This document shows positions 19,357 through 31,269 of a DNA stretch of 64,000 nt, piece after piece (position 1 is the stretch's first letter; each line of letters starts with the position of its first letter). The notes under the pieces were generated by a model. It had not been told where the DNA came from, did not search any database, and was given only the letters and a program-made list of their open reading frames with translations. The position numbers and the translations under genes are program-made. This stretch comes from Bolinopsis microptera (taxonomy: Eukaryota; Ctenophora; Tentaculata; Lobata; Bolinopsidae), in contig NC_087072.1 in assembly GCF_026151205.1 (NCBI RefSeq), forward strand, positions 19,930,103 to 19,994,102, written 5' to 3'.

Positions 19357-22300
19357 TATAAATTAAGATAACTTGAATCAGGGTAAGGGTTCAGATAAAA
19401 GTGACAACAAATTCTTAAAGATTAGTAATTATGATGGAGAATGCTCTGCCACATACCTGCCCTGCGCTTTTGCGTCATAAACAAGAAGAATGTTAGTCTA
19501 CGTAACACGAAAAGCTGAAACATAGCAACAAACTTCGTATAACGTCACCGCCAATAAAATTAAACTTAGTTATGAAAATGTGGAAATATGAATTATTGTC
19601 TTAGCCAAAGTTTTAAACACAAAAAAAGAGTATGTTCTTTACCTCACAAAGGAGTAGCAGTGCGTGGGGACTGGGGAATAAAACCTATCTTAATAATAAG
19701 GAGACCTTATGAGATTTATTTGAGCTTATAATAAATACATTATATACAGAATATATACTATAAGCTAAAAATGTTATTCGTCTATTATTATTGCAGTAGC
19801 TCCATAAGTTTGGAGCCACCTGGTTATTGAACGCGGAGAATTTTGCCATAAGTTATCAAATTTTGAGTCTCGACAGAAACATAATCTAATAGCCGAATGA
19901 TATTTTAACTAAGCGATTTTTGTACAGTTTTGAATTCTCCTTAATCGACACTTATTACCGCATCAAAAAATATCAATCACAACCATAGTTATGAACAGAG
20001 ACAGCGTAAATATACATGTGAGCTAGTCATGACGTATCATTCCACTTGCCACTTTACCTCCTTTGTAGAATTCCCCGGTATCCTCTAGAGATATAATTAG
20101 GTAGAGCATATTTATGCTATCCTCTTATGGGTCACCTAGGTCCTGCCTCTCTTGAAAAACAATGCTTTATTCATAAGCATTGCAAACAGAGGGTTCCTGC
20201 ATTATTTTGGCAAGCTAACCCGTTGCTAAAGCCTAAATCCCCTTATAGCAAGGATTAAAAGGCCATTATGCCATTAGGAAAACTATGGACATTATCCTCG
20301 GTACGTTTTAATTTTATTCCAACTCGTTTCTAGCTCTGCTCTATCAGCAGATCAGTCATTAATTGCTGTCAGGACGGGTATTATAGGACACTAGGGCGGA
20401 GGAGACAAGTGCGGTATTTTCCTAAAAGGGTCGACACGTGGGCGAATCACATGACTCAATTTAACATGAACACGAGGGCGGAACCAAACACCGTCCTAAA
20501 TGATGAACTAGTGAGTAGTGATAAACTTGTAACATCACACAATTTCATTTTAACTTTGGTTTATAAGCGTCAACCTACTATGATTAACCTTAATATTATC
20601 AGCAGGCCTATTTAGCAGTTTACAAATTTATTGAAAGGAAATAAGAACTAGTGCAGTGGTCGTTTTAACTGAGAGGATTGATGGTTTAAAATTGAGTGAA
20701 CACGCCTCAGTGAAATTCGTCAGCACAAAGTAAATTCCCGCCCTGGTACGTACTACCCCTGATCTAAAATTGTGTAATTCTAGCGTCAGCGACTGCGATA
20801 TACTGAAGACCAAGTTTGTCACATGAACATCTAGGCAGTGTTTGATTGGTCTAAGCACATAACCAAACCCCAACATCTGCTGCTGAGTTGGCTGAGATTA
20901 CATTATTTGTCACATCAGTATATGTTTTGTTTCAAATTTACACGTGAGTAGATCCAATTCTTCGAGCTAAGCTGTACACCAACCTGGCCGTTGAGAACAT
21001 CAAAATTTCCGTTTAATCTATGTTTTGCCAGTAAAGTCTTGTCAGATGTGATTAAATGATTGAATATGGCTATATGGTAACAGCTAAGTTATATCAATTA
21101 ATCATTAATGTGCATAAAAGTAGGTTGACGCTTATTATAAACAAAAGTTTAAATGAAATTTTACAAGTTAATTATTATACAAGTTCATCATTTAAAACGG
21201 TGTTTAGAACCGCCCTTGTGTCTCCAGTTCCCGGCAGGACAGCAAAACAACCAGCGACCTCTGCACGCACACCATATCAACCGGTGGCTGCTGCTCGCAG
21301 AGCAGAAAATTTTCAATCCGGGAATAGAAATAGATTGATATCCGCCGTTTACGGTCCGGCAGCCAAAACCCCAGACCGGTCGGCTCCTAGTACGGACTTA
21401 GGAATATTCACTACTCAGAGCAGTGTACAATAGAATACAATGAGTTGGTTTGGCTAGTCAAATGATCGTTTATCAAATTTTGAGTGAAACAGACGGTTGA
21501 TTTCCTATTTGTTTGTTTAAAAAGATTCCTGTTTTCAATTTTATTTGTTATAGAATCTGTTTCTTTTTTGATTGATTATGTCACTGTACTAACCTTTATT
21601 ATACCTACATGTATTGTATGGTTTCTGCTTCTATTAAGTTTAGTGTGGTTTACAATAAAAGATGTTCTAATTTTGTCTTTGTCTTATATTGAGTTATACT
21701 TTTGTTCACTTTTACACATTTCATTTCATTTCATAGTTCCAACTTAACTTCCAAACCTAATCTATACAATTTTTAAAATATTTTCACTTTTGATGCAAAT
21801 ACCCACGTCTAAAATCCGTTGCTAGGTTATTAAAGTTATAAGTTTATTGCGCAATTTTCCAAATACATTTCATGATTTTACACTGCAGATCTACACAGAA
21901 ATCTTTACAAAAATTACCATTTAAAACCATCTAGTTATTCCACCAGTCATTAAACACTGAATTGGCAGCTGAATTTGCAACTCAGATTTCTGTATGCGAA
22001 GCTTTCACTGGGTCTTATGGAGGGACTGTTTAAAGAAATAGCATCTTTCGAATCTAGGAAGACTAGGAATCCCTATTATATAGTCCAGGATGAAATTTAA
22101 TTGTCGAATTCGTCTGTCTGACAGGGATTTTCAGAACAGCTGGCCTTGAAACGTAAATTAACTTAAACCGCTATTATTAAACATTTTCTTTTCCGTTTTC
22201 TTGTTTTCTACAGTCGCACAGCTAACTTATCAATCATGTGATCGCAAATACAAAAGTTACGTCCAAAGTTAAGTCGCTATCCCATTGACACGATACGTTA

Positions 22301-23782
22301 GATGCGATCTGGGTTGATAATTTGTCCTTATCTTATTAATCTGCTTGCTTGTTTGTTTGAGTGTGACTTAAAACGAGCCCTTCCGGGTAAGTAAGCTTCC
22401 TGTCACCACTTCAAGTTTAGAAATTACATTTCCCTCTACAGAATAATTCAAACACTGTATCAGCCACCTAATGTTTAATGGAGAAGAAATTGGTACACTT
22501 CAGAGGCCCGTATCAGCAGTAACAACCACACGCCACACGGGGCAGTGTGGTAATCTGCAAGATGCAGAACAGGTGAGTTAATATAATTATACTAGTACAC
22601 AAATATCCATGACAGAGCAGCTGGCTTTTAAATCTGAATATTCTTTTCTACATTTGCACAGCTGACTTACCAATTATTTGGGCACCATATACTTATAATA
22701 CACTGTTTGGGATCTGAGATGAGATTCCTAAATATCGAGGTGTCCTCTGCTGTCTGCATTTGACACCATCAAAAGGATCAGTCTTCCTAGAGCTTCTTAT
22801 TGATGCTTGTATAATTATAGTTCAGATCAAAGTAATTAGTAAAGTCGACTGTTCCAGGAGAGCTTTAATGTCGTGATAATATAATAGTTGCGATCCAGGA
22901 TGTTTTTTTGTCTGACTGCTTTATATATTCATATCTCAATACATTCTGAAAGCTGCTCGATCAATACTGTTAGTCATTCGTCTTGAATTTCTTATTGTCC
23001 ACATACTTCGGACTACCTTTATGGATTTGGTCTAAGTTGAGATTTGTTTTATTTTTCTCGCCATTGCAAAGAATTGTGTTTTTTTTTGAAGAGTCATTCG
23101 TTTACTTTCCGTTTAACTTGAATCACGTCGTCTCGCCATCTGTGTTCAGTAAACAATAGCCACAGAGTAACACATAAATCATCGCTTTAGCTCATCCATA
23201 ATCTATATTCGTGGTTTAAATGGTCTAAATATGAGAGCTATATTACGTGTGATGGATGATTGACCCAACTGCATAATATATTATATTCTGTGCCGATAAA
23301 TAGCGCATAACAATAGAGTTAACTTATAAAGTCTCGGCACTGGGGTATTTAGCAGTTAGCTTTTAGAGCTGGTTTAAACAGCAATCATTCCATTGTCATT
23401 CAAATTTTTTGTAAATGGTTAGAGACTGAAAGTATTTATTAAAGATGAATTTCGACTCCTGGTAGCCGTATTTAAATATATAAGTCCTGTCTGATTGGTA
23501 TATTATAAATCGGTTTTAGTGGTTGATGGCTGACTCAGGGCCGAAACTTTCGCTATTTTTCACCTCCATTATGCAACACCTCCATTATGCAACGCTAGTA
23601 GTTTAGAAGCTTATAACCCTCTAATTCAGGTACCGATGACAAACGGAAGACAGCTATGTTGAATGTTTCGAAGTGCCAAATTCCTGTAAAAAGAATAGTT
23701 TGTTGATGTGTCTTATTATTTTGCTCGATCAATTTCATTTCCTTTGAGCGTAACTTTTCAACCCAAGGCCTTCAGGATAGAA
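19357..23782. other. Intergenic between the two receptor genes
   Basis: No gene was supported in about 4.4 kb. 20160-20385 and 21220-21400 are copies of the middle and right parts of the CCGG-rich repeat. An open frame at 21484-21747 is hydrophobic but begins at a non-ATG codon with no splice support. CACCTCCATTATGCAAC is repeated twice in tandem near 23562-23590. Confidence 0.45.
20160..21400. repeat. Second copy of the CCGG-rich dispersed repeat, with an insertion
   Basis: 20160-20385 shares AATGCTTTATT, CCCGTTGCTAA, GGCCATTATGCCATTA and CCAACTCGTTTCTAGCTCTG with 2360-3040. 21220-21400 shares GCAGAGCAGAAAATTT, GGTCCGGCAGCCAAAACCCC and AGACCGGTCGG with 3090-3350. The roughly 830 bases between them have no match in the other copy, so the second copy is split or interrupted. 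Confidence 0.6.
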
Positions 23783-24913
23783 ATGGTCTCTGTCAACACT
23801 CCAAGTCTAGATGTCTCTCTTCAGAATACGTCAATCGCTCCAATATCCACTGAGTATTCTCTGATTAAGGACAAAGAAGTCCAATACTTTCTGGCGGCTT
23901 ATTTCCTGCTTGTCTTACTCTCATGTCTGATCGGAGATCCTATCATCCTGGCCGCTTCACTTAAGCCCAATGGTATCCGGCTCAACCATTTCATAGTAAC
24001 AGTGATGCAACATATTGCAGTATCTGACCTCATGTCTTGTTTCACTTTCATTTTACCTAATACTTTAGCCTTTATTGCTAATAAATGGGTTTTAGGAAAT
24101 ACTTTAAATGACTATCGTTGGTATTTAGATAGTGCTACTTTTGGAGCTAACACTATTCTGACCAGTATGCTAAGTACAACCAAATTTCTGCTGCTTCAAT
24201 ACCCAACACGAACGCGGGGATGGACAGTTAGAAAAGCACACATTAGCTGCTTCAGTATATGGTTCTTTGCGTGCATTTTCCCTGCTATGTATTTTGGCTT
24301 TGATATGGCTTTAAAAAGAGAATGGCTGACCCGGAAGTCGTCTTTGTTCCATTACCTAGCTTACTTCAAATTAGGGATCACTTTTGTCCTTCCATTTTTG
24401 GTCATGATAGTAACCACTATACTTATCCTCTTCCATCTTATGGAAGCCAGGAGAGTTGCTAAAAAAAGTGGAGGCAGGACACGGCGGCGAGGAATTGCTA
24501 CTGTTGTCACCATTGTCACAGTTTACTGCATCGCACATATTCCTTTTATATGGGTCAACGTCTATGGATTCATCAATAAAGACTATACGGAATCCCTGGC
24601 GTGGATCATGGCCTGTTTTACCGGACTGAATACCATGTGTAACATTTACGTGTACTGCATCACTATTCCTAGCCTGAGGCAGTTCATCAGGGTGAACATC
24701 CTGCGACGACATCTCAGTAATACCTCTGGGACACTGAAAGTGCACGAACCTACCGCTGTATTTAAATCGAATCACCCAGTCTCCATAGGATCACCCAACA
24801 GTACCATCAGGTCGCCACAAATTCCCATCAGGTCAACCCCGGTCCTTACTAGGTCAATCCGAAAAAACCGCTTTCTGTTACCCTATTCCTATCCTAGCAA
24901 TATTCCTAGCTGA
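23783..24913 (+). CDS. Rhodopsin-like (class A) G-protein coupled receptor, intronless
   Basis: The 376-residue frame starts at the first ATG, 23783; the frame is open further upstream, but only with non-ATG codons. Seven hydrophobic segments are visible. TM1 ends LIGDPIILA, with Asp in place of the usual Asn1.50. TM2 has AVSDLMSC (Asp2.50). The TM3 end is STTKFLLLQYP, so the DRY motif is absent. Loop 3 is very basic (KKSGGRTRRRG). TM6 has VTVYCIAHIPFIW, and TM7 has CNIYVYCITIP where NPxxY is expected (Asn, then VY without Pro). The tail holds repeats of Ser-Pro and Ile-Arg-Ser. It is divergent from receptor 1, so this is not a recent local duplicate. The ligand is unknown. Confidence 0.87.
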   Translation: MVSVNTPSLDVSLQNTSIAPISTEYSLIKDKEVQYFLAAYFLLVLLSCLIGDPIILAASLKPNGIRLNHFIVTVMQHIAVSDLMSCFTFILPNTLAFIANKWVLGNTLNDYRWYLDSATFGANTILTSMLSTTKFLLLQYPTRTRGWTVRKAHISCFSIWFFACIFPAMYFGFDMALKREWLTRKSSLFHYLAYFKLGITFVLPFLVMIVTTILILFHLMEARRVAKKSGGRTRRRGIATVVTIVTVYCIAHIPFIWVNVYGFINKDYTESLAWIMACFTGLNTMCNIYVYCITIPSLRQFIRVNILRRHLSNTSGTLKVHEPTAVFKSNHPVSIGSPNSTIRSPQIPIRSTPVLTRSIRKNRFLLPYSYPSNIPS

Positions 24914-25506
24914 TCCTGTACCCCTCAATTATCCTGCAGTTGAACAGAAGTTGAACAGGAAGTTGACCAGAACACTCTAGCTGGGTAAGGTTGTAACTTC
25001 AACTGTTATAAGATTTTTGTAAAGATGAATTAAAGCGCACCAGAGTTGATGTTTATAAGGATTAAGTTACAGTAGGATTTTACCGAACTCTGCAGCTCTG
25101 CAGGTTTTTCTCTCAATATTTTAGTTTTACTTCTTCCCATCTTAAATTAGAGTTTATGGATTGAAATAAGGTTTGGAATTACACTTAAATATTTGAACAG
25201 TTCTTATGTCGAGATACATTTTGCTTTAAGTTTTTTATTTTAGGCACCCCATTTAAACCATTTTATTTATTTCTGGGTTATGTTCTGAATTTATTTGTTG
25301 ACCTGTTGTGGTTTAGATTTCTCAACTAATATCTTGTCGTGATTTTCAAACCATATCACTAAAATATACCAATGAATGACCTAGTGAAACGTGTGTTAAA
25401 TATGGTTTAATGTGGGAACAATGGTGTCTGTTCAAATAAAAAACACTCAAACTCAGACTCACTAATTCACAATATGATAAGTCTCAAAATCTTACCAAGA
25501 GTTCCG
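24914..25506. other. Spacer between receptor and laminin-like gene, no gene seen
   Basis: The receptor's 3' UTR and the 3' end of the minus-strand laminin-like gene must meet here. Otherwise only AT-rich sequence was seen. Potential AATAAA signals occur on the plus strand near 25435. Confidence 0.4.
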
Positions 25507-28500
25507 TTATTGTACATGGTTGTCATGGAGAATGATATCTTCTTGCAGTATGCTTCCAACTGCGGCTCTGGACTGAGGAGGAGTTCTTTCATCAATAATT
25601 TGTCGTGGATAATAAAAGCGGGGAGGAGGTTTGTGCAGAGTTTTTACACGTGACATCGATTCGGGGACTTTGATTTTAAATGCATGTGACGTGTTAAGAC
25701 AAGGTTGCAACACCTCACCTCTCTAAAAATCGTCTTATCAGCAATTAAAATGTCGATGCAAGAATTGGATTCCATACCGAACAAGATATGCTAAAACATT
25801 AGCACTTGTAGCTATGAATAAATTGAATAGTTTCTAAAAAGTATATGAGTCCAATAAACTCCCGATCCTTACAAAGTTTCACAGTAAACTAACTAAAATA
25901 ACCCACAATATACTAACTTCATGTAGAGGTAATGATAAGCGCAGTACTGAGTGAAGAGAGGGCCGTGATCTAGTGGTAGTGGGTGCAGCATGTCAGCTGT
26001 AAAGTCCTTTAGTGGCACCAGCGACAGGTAGTCCTGTGGAGACGGAGATTTTTAGCTATCATTTCAACGATTTACTACGGTGGAAGAATGATTTCTCCTG
26101 ATACTATTATGCGCGTGTAATATCCTAGTCGGATTGAATTACCACTCGAAATAGGTATCAACTCAAATTCTAAATGCCAAAACTCTAAAGTCTATAAAGA
26201 TTTGTAGATAATTAGCCCTGGAACTGTATCTTCTCAAAACCGATTTTGAATAATCCACTTTAAAAGTTCCTCACCACAAATACGCTTTCAGCGTGAGTTA
26301 GAGACAGAGTAACAATAATGATAGTGTTGCCTCCCGACACAGGAAGTGGTGTCCAATACCCAGTCCAGGAAGGGTTGTGTGACACCACTCCGCTTTCAAT
26401 CCTCCCTGAGATGGTGGCAGCCACTCTACACCCGCTAGCACTGGGACAGAACTTGTACAACACGTCTCCTGTGGAGCGGGAAAGTTTTAATTCTCATAAT
26501 TATGGGATTTAGCAATTCTATCCGGAATTTTATACGTGCAAATTGTATTATAGTGGAGATCATTAGGTGCATTGCACTAAAATTAACCTATACGTGATAG
26601 TCTTATACACTAAAATATTTCAACAGTATCACCAAATGTCTTCAATGACAGACGAAAGCTCGTCTCTGAAAATAGGTATTGTCAAACATTTCATCAAAAT
26701 CTATTGTTCTGGATGTAAGCAAACTGGTGATTTGTAAACCATCTAAACTGCAATATATTTTCTAGCCCTAAAATACGTCCTATATTTGCCTGCCGATCAT
26801 AACTTATTCTAATGAAAAAGGTCTCTCAATAAGTGAAACTTACACCCCTCTCATTTTATCTGTAAATATCTATTGTGGGAACTTAATGCCTTACTCTAGT
26901 ACTTATTCAATTTGACAACATTCTTAGCACAAGCCCAAGACAGACTGCATAAATTCCTTCTTCTTAGCTAAATAAATCCGATCAAGAGTCTGTCCTTACC
27001 TCCACTATTGTTCTCATCCTGAATATTTACAAATCCACGTGCAACATCGGAAGTGTACTTGAAGTAGTGGACAATAACCACGTACTGTTCAGGTTCCGTA
27101 CGTGTTATCGTGTTCTCCAGGATTATCACGGACAGGGATGGCTGAAGAGGAGGGGAGTTAGTTTAAACCGATTAAATGAATGTGATCTCCACCATTTTCC
27201 TAAGGATAATGGTAATTTATTTGGCTCAAACTGTTACTCGATAACTCAGTCAACGACAGTTTTAGTGAAAAAGAACACCATCAATAGAGTTACTTATAAA
27301 AACTTACCGAGCTTTGGTCGAGGAGCATGACACCAGTGCCATGATAGAAAGTTTCTTGAAGTTCAATCTTCACAGCATCAATAGCACTCTCACTTTCGTA
27401 CATCACGTAATCTGAATATTTGAATGAATTAATTAATTTGAGACTTGTTAAAGGGCTACATAGTGTGAATTATGAAGAAATTCCTGATGTGCAACATATA
27501 GCTATTTATTACAGGTTGTAACAGTAAAATGAGTCCCTCCTTTTGCTCTGAACTAAAAAGAATAGGATAAAGTCAAAAAACTGGGCAATACCTCGGAGAT
27601 CAATGAAGTCAGACTTGAGGCACTCGTTGTCAGGCCCCTGGATACAGTAGAACTGAGCTTGTACCAGGTCCAGGTTCCAGTCCTCCTCTCGGATCAGCAT
27701 GATGGAATCCTGGACAGTGCATTTTCAGACGCACAGTTCTTTAGGACAAATATTCTACATTATTATTTCCATAATATAGTTATTCTCCATAATATTTGGA
27801 ATCTTTAAAAATTTTATGCGTTTTACTAATGAGCAAGAAATATAATCCACCGATTTTACCGCATAGATAATAGTAGTACCGCTGATCTGACATTATCTAC
27901 ATTTTAATATAGATCTATTTCTGCAAGACTTGTGAAACTTTTAAAACTAAGGCGCGGAATTTAAATTCATCATCAATATCAGACAATCATCTATATATTA
28001 ATATAAGATGTGATTAGCATATTAGAATAAATATAATCAAACAATTATGCTCGGACATTGAAGCCGCCCTAATTCGAGTAAGTCGAGTAATATAATCAAT
28101 AATATAATTAATCTAGGCTAGACAGCGTATAGAAATTAAACTCACGATAAAGACCATAGAATCTTCCTCCAACTTCAAAGTAAGAGTAGCAGTGGGATCA
28201 ACAACACTGTAGAAAAGCTTTAGTTTCTTGTTCTTATTGGTAGCTACAGCTCTGCATCCCTCCTCCCATGGACATGGGATAAACTCTATCTCTCCTGTTT
28301 CGTCTCCTAGCCTAAAGAGACATATTTACGACAAGTGTCAACATTTGCAATCAAACACAGAATACAGGTCTCCATGCGAATTAAAAAGATCCAAAACCAA
28401 GTTAAAATATGTAGTGTTATTTTAAATGATGAACTTACATTCTTTAAAAATATACAATGAACTAACGTGAGGGCACCAGTAAAAGAGTCGTCATAGTTGA

Positions 28501-31269
28501 TGTAATGGTTAGGTTTGTAATACTTTACAATAAGATAGTAGTAAACCCCCGGCTGAAGCTGCAGGTCAACTCGCATCTGAAGTTTAAGTTGTGAGAATAT
28601 AAAAATAGAATTCTTTCGAACATTTCACAAGGAATTCGTGAACCATTAATCATAAAGCATTTGATGGAAATGGTGCTAATCAGTGCTTCTAATTTTGGCA
28701 AGCTAAAGCCTAAAAATATCTCGACAATATACCTTGTTGGTAGCTTTTCCGTTACCATTGCTATCCACGTTGTTGAGTCTACCGAACAGGTTCACTCCCA
28801 CAAGCTTGGTGTAAGCGGGCTGGAAAACAGGGTTCAACCAGGCTTCAGCCTCTTCGACCAAGTGGAACGAGGCCTCTATCGGGTATCTGTATCTGTTACA
28901 CCTGGAGAGAGAAAAGAGGGGTTCAGGGAGGGGTTTATTGCCAGGACATTTAGAGGGAAGAGGAAAGGGGAGGGGTCAGGTAAATTGACCTTCTTCTTTT
29001 ATGTAGGGAGAGAGAGAGAGAGGGGAAGGGTGTGTTTTAAAACGAGGCCACCGTTCTAACTAGCCCGACCAAGATTAAGTTATATATAGCTTATGTGGTA
29101 AAACCGATAAGCACCTGGACGTCATCAGCCATAACCCGGACTCCAGCTATACTCGAATATTTACGGAACCGCACCAATTACCCTGGTCTGGCTCCCTCCC
29201 CGCGGTTGGAAACTGACATGTTTAATCTGACCAGTTGGCCGGATCATGGTTTTCTCAATTTAATTATGGGCATGCAAGGGCACAGTTTAATCAGTCAGTG
29301 GCACTAGATCATGCTGAAAAGGCTCTGCACCACGTGAACCGCAGTGGGAGTCAAACGAGGTCATTGCTTCACTTGAGGCAAATATCCTGGTTAAATTAGG
29401 TTCTGGCCACAACTGAATGAGTTTATTGGTGCAAGTGACGGAGATTGGCGACAGAAAAATGGTTGGAATAACGTGAGGAGAATTATTATCGATTATTTTT
29501 CGTTTTTATTTAAACACTACCCTCCCCCATTGAAGATATCCCCCGGTACAATATTTAGCGCCATCCAAGAAGCCCGACATAGCTCCGTGAAGTACCGAAG
29601 TGCAATTCTGCGGAGCTGAGTCGAGCTTTGAACCCATCATTGACAATAAATAGAATATCTGCGATTATCAATGTTAAGATAATTCTAATTTTAAGGTACT
29701 CACAGTTGAGTGAAAGGACCGGGGAAGCAACGAGGAGAGACATCCTGCTTCAGAGAGGAGGTGAAGTAGTACTCTTTTGGGAGAGCTATTGTGTAGTGCT
29801 GAAATAAAGTTCCTATGAATATCTCGCTTATTTTATCCAACAAGGACCAAGGGCGACGTTATAAGTTTTCACACATATTATCTTCCTAAACAAGATTAGG
29901 TTAAGCTTACAGTTAAGTGTTTACTTTGGGGTCGTACTCAGCAACACACGCACTAGGGTACGTGTCGAATTAAGGAAGAAGAGAAGAAGTAGAATTAGAG
30001 TAAGCTTACCTGAATTTAAATCATTCTATTATTCTTATGGAAATTAATAACGTAACATTACGTGTTCCGCCTTTGATACCCAAAAATTACCCTCGTCTAT
30101 AAAATATCCTACATCATACAGTCTGAGCAATGCAAACCCGTTTTTATAATCTAATCTGAGTAATTTAAAATCCGAGCACAGAGTATTGCGGGAAAGCCGC
30201 CGACCCCAACCTCTGGTGATGAAATACTTTAACTTCAACTGTGAACGATAACCCGGGCCCAATACTTCGAACTGAATTTAATTTGTTTTGTCCCCCTGGC
30301 GCAGTTTAACGTCAGATAAAAATTTGCCGGGGGGAAATTATTGATAATTTATAAAATACCGGCTGATAAACCTTGATGAATGTAATTTTTAATTAAAGGC
30401 AATGAATATCATTGAAACCTGACCCTTTTATATCAGTTATCTGCCGATGAAATGTACCTTTTCCGGGTTTTAAATGCAAAGAATCGGTCAACATTTATCT
30501 TAAATCCTGCATTTCAAATCATACTTACTGGAGAGAGTGAAAAGTATCTGAATTAATAGTTACAAATCTGTGTTTCATATAAAGTGAAGAGTTGGAAACT
30601 TACTATTTGGACAGATGAAGGGGTCGAGACCTTGATTAGCTGTTTCCCTGAACGTGACACATCGATACCCTTAACACCGAGACTGCCTGAAAATATTGTG
30701 GATTTTATAACAAGTTATATGTTTTATAACACGTTACACCTTCAATAAGTTATAACATAAATTCTGTACTCACCATAAACTCATAAACCATAACAAGGTT
30801 CATGGTTAAACATTCGCATGAAATATATCTAATAGATTATTCAAATGCTTGACTGATGACATAGTATTGAAGAAGTGTACTGAAGTAGACGAAGGGAGAA
30901 TACTTAAACTTAACAAAGTATAATCTAACAGCAGAGTCTAGACCGGACTATAATGGTGCCAAAAGAAGGTGCCTTTAACTTGTGCTGCTGCTTCTATTGT
31001 CCAAACTTAACACGGGTCAATGGCCCCTGGGGTTGAGTCTTGTAACAAATTATCAACCGGAAGCAGACAAATTTAAACAAATGCAGAATTTTGCGCTAGG
31101 GCTGCCATGCTTCACCAGTTCCGTGCACTATCTGCTATCGTAAGTTCAACTTCTCTTTAATTAGCTGCACAAACTTACAGAGTAAGGTTCAGAAAACCTT
31201 CATTTTACCAACTGCCGGGTCGGATGGCGGGTTCAGGTGCGCTTTAAAGGAAGTCAAGGACTGATGAGC
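25507..31269 (-). CDS. Laminin-alpha-like L4 (domain IV) protein, C-terminal part
   Basis: Eleven minus-strand exons join in phase: 31209-31269 (tentative), 30604-30686, 29704-29798, 28733-28901, 28467-28576, 28146-28311, 27592-27709, 27308-27411, 27000-27141, 26275-26468 and 25507-25722 with TAA. They encode 485 residues. Motifs repeat the laminin alpha domain IV style: ALPKEYYFTSSLKQD, then LQPGVYYYLIVKYY, PCPWEEGCRAVAT, later TEPEQYVVIVHYF and FCPSASGCRVAATI. That gives two beta-sandwich-like halves, each with a PG/PEQ-Y-x-V-Y strand and a C(x5-6)C pair. No LE module is present in the visible exons, and the start lies upstream of 31269, possibly including a 33-base exon at 31312-31344. Short tail after the last L4 half: Pro/Arg-rich, ending HVQ. 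It is probably extracellular matrix. Confidence 0.82.

Noticed and set aside
25497-25574. Alternative exon in another frame (PEPQLEAYCKKISF) of the laminin-like gene
   Set aside because: Its entry phase does not match the preceding exon (26275-26468), whereas 25507-25722 does and ends in a stop; kept only as a remote alternative.
25961-26020. tRNA-like start (GATCTAGTGGTAGTGG) in an intron
   Set aside because: It resembles an A box, but there is no B box (GGTTCGA) at the right distance and no cloverleaf; at most a tRNA-derived SINE head.
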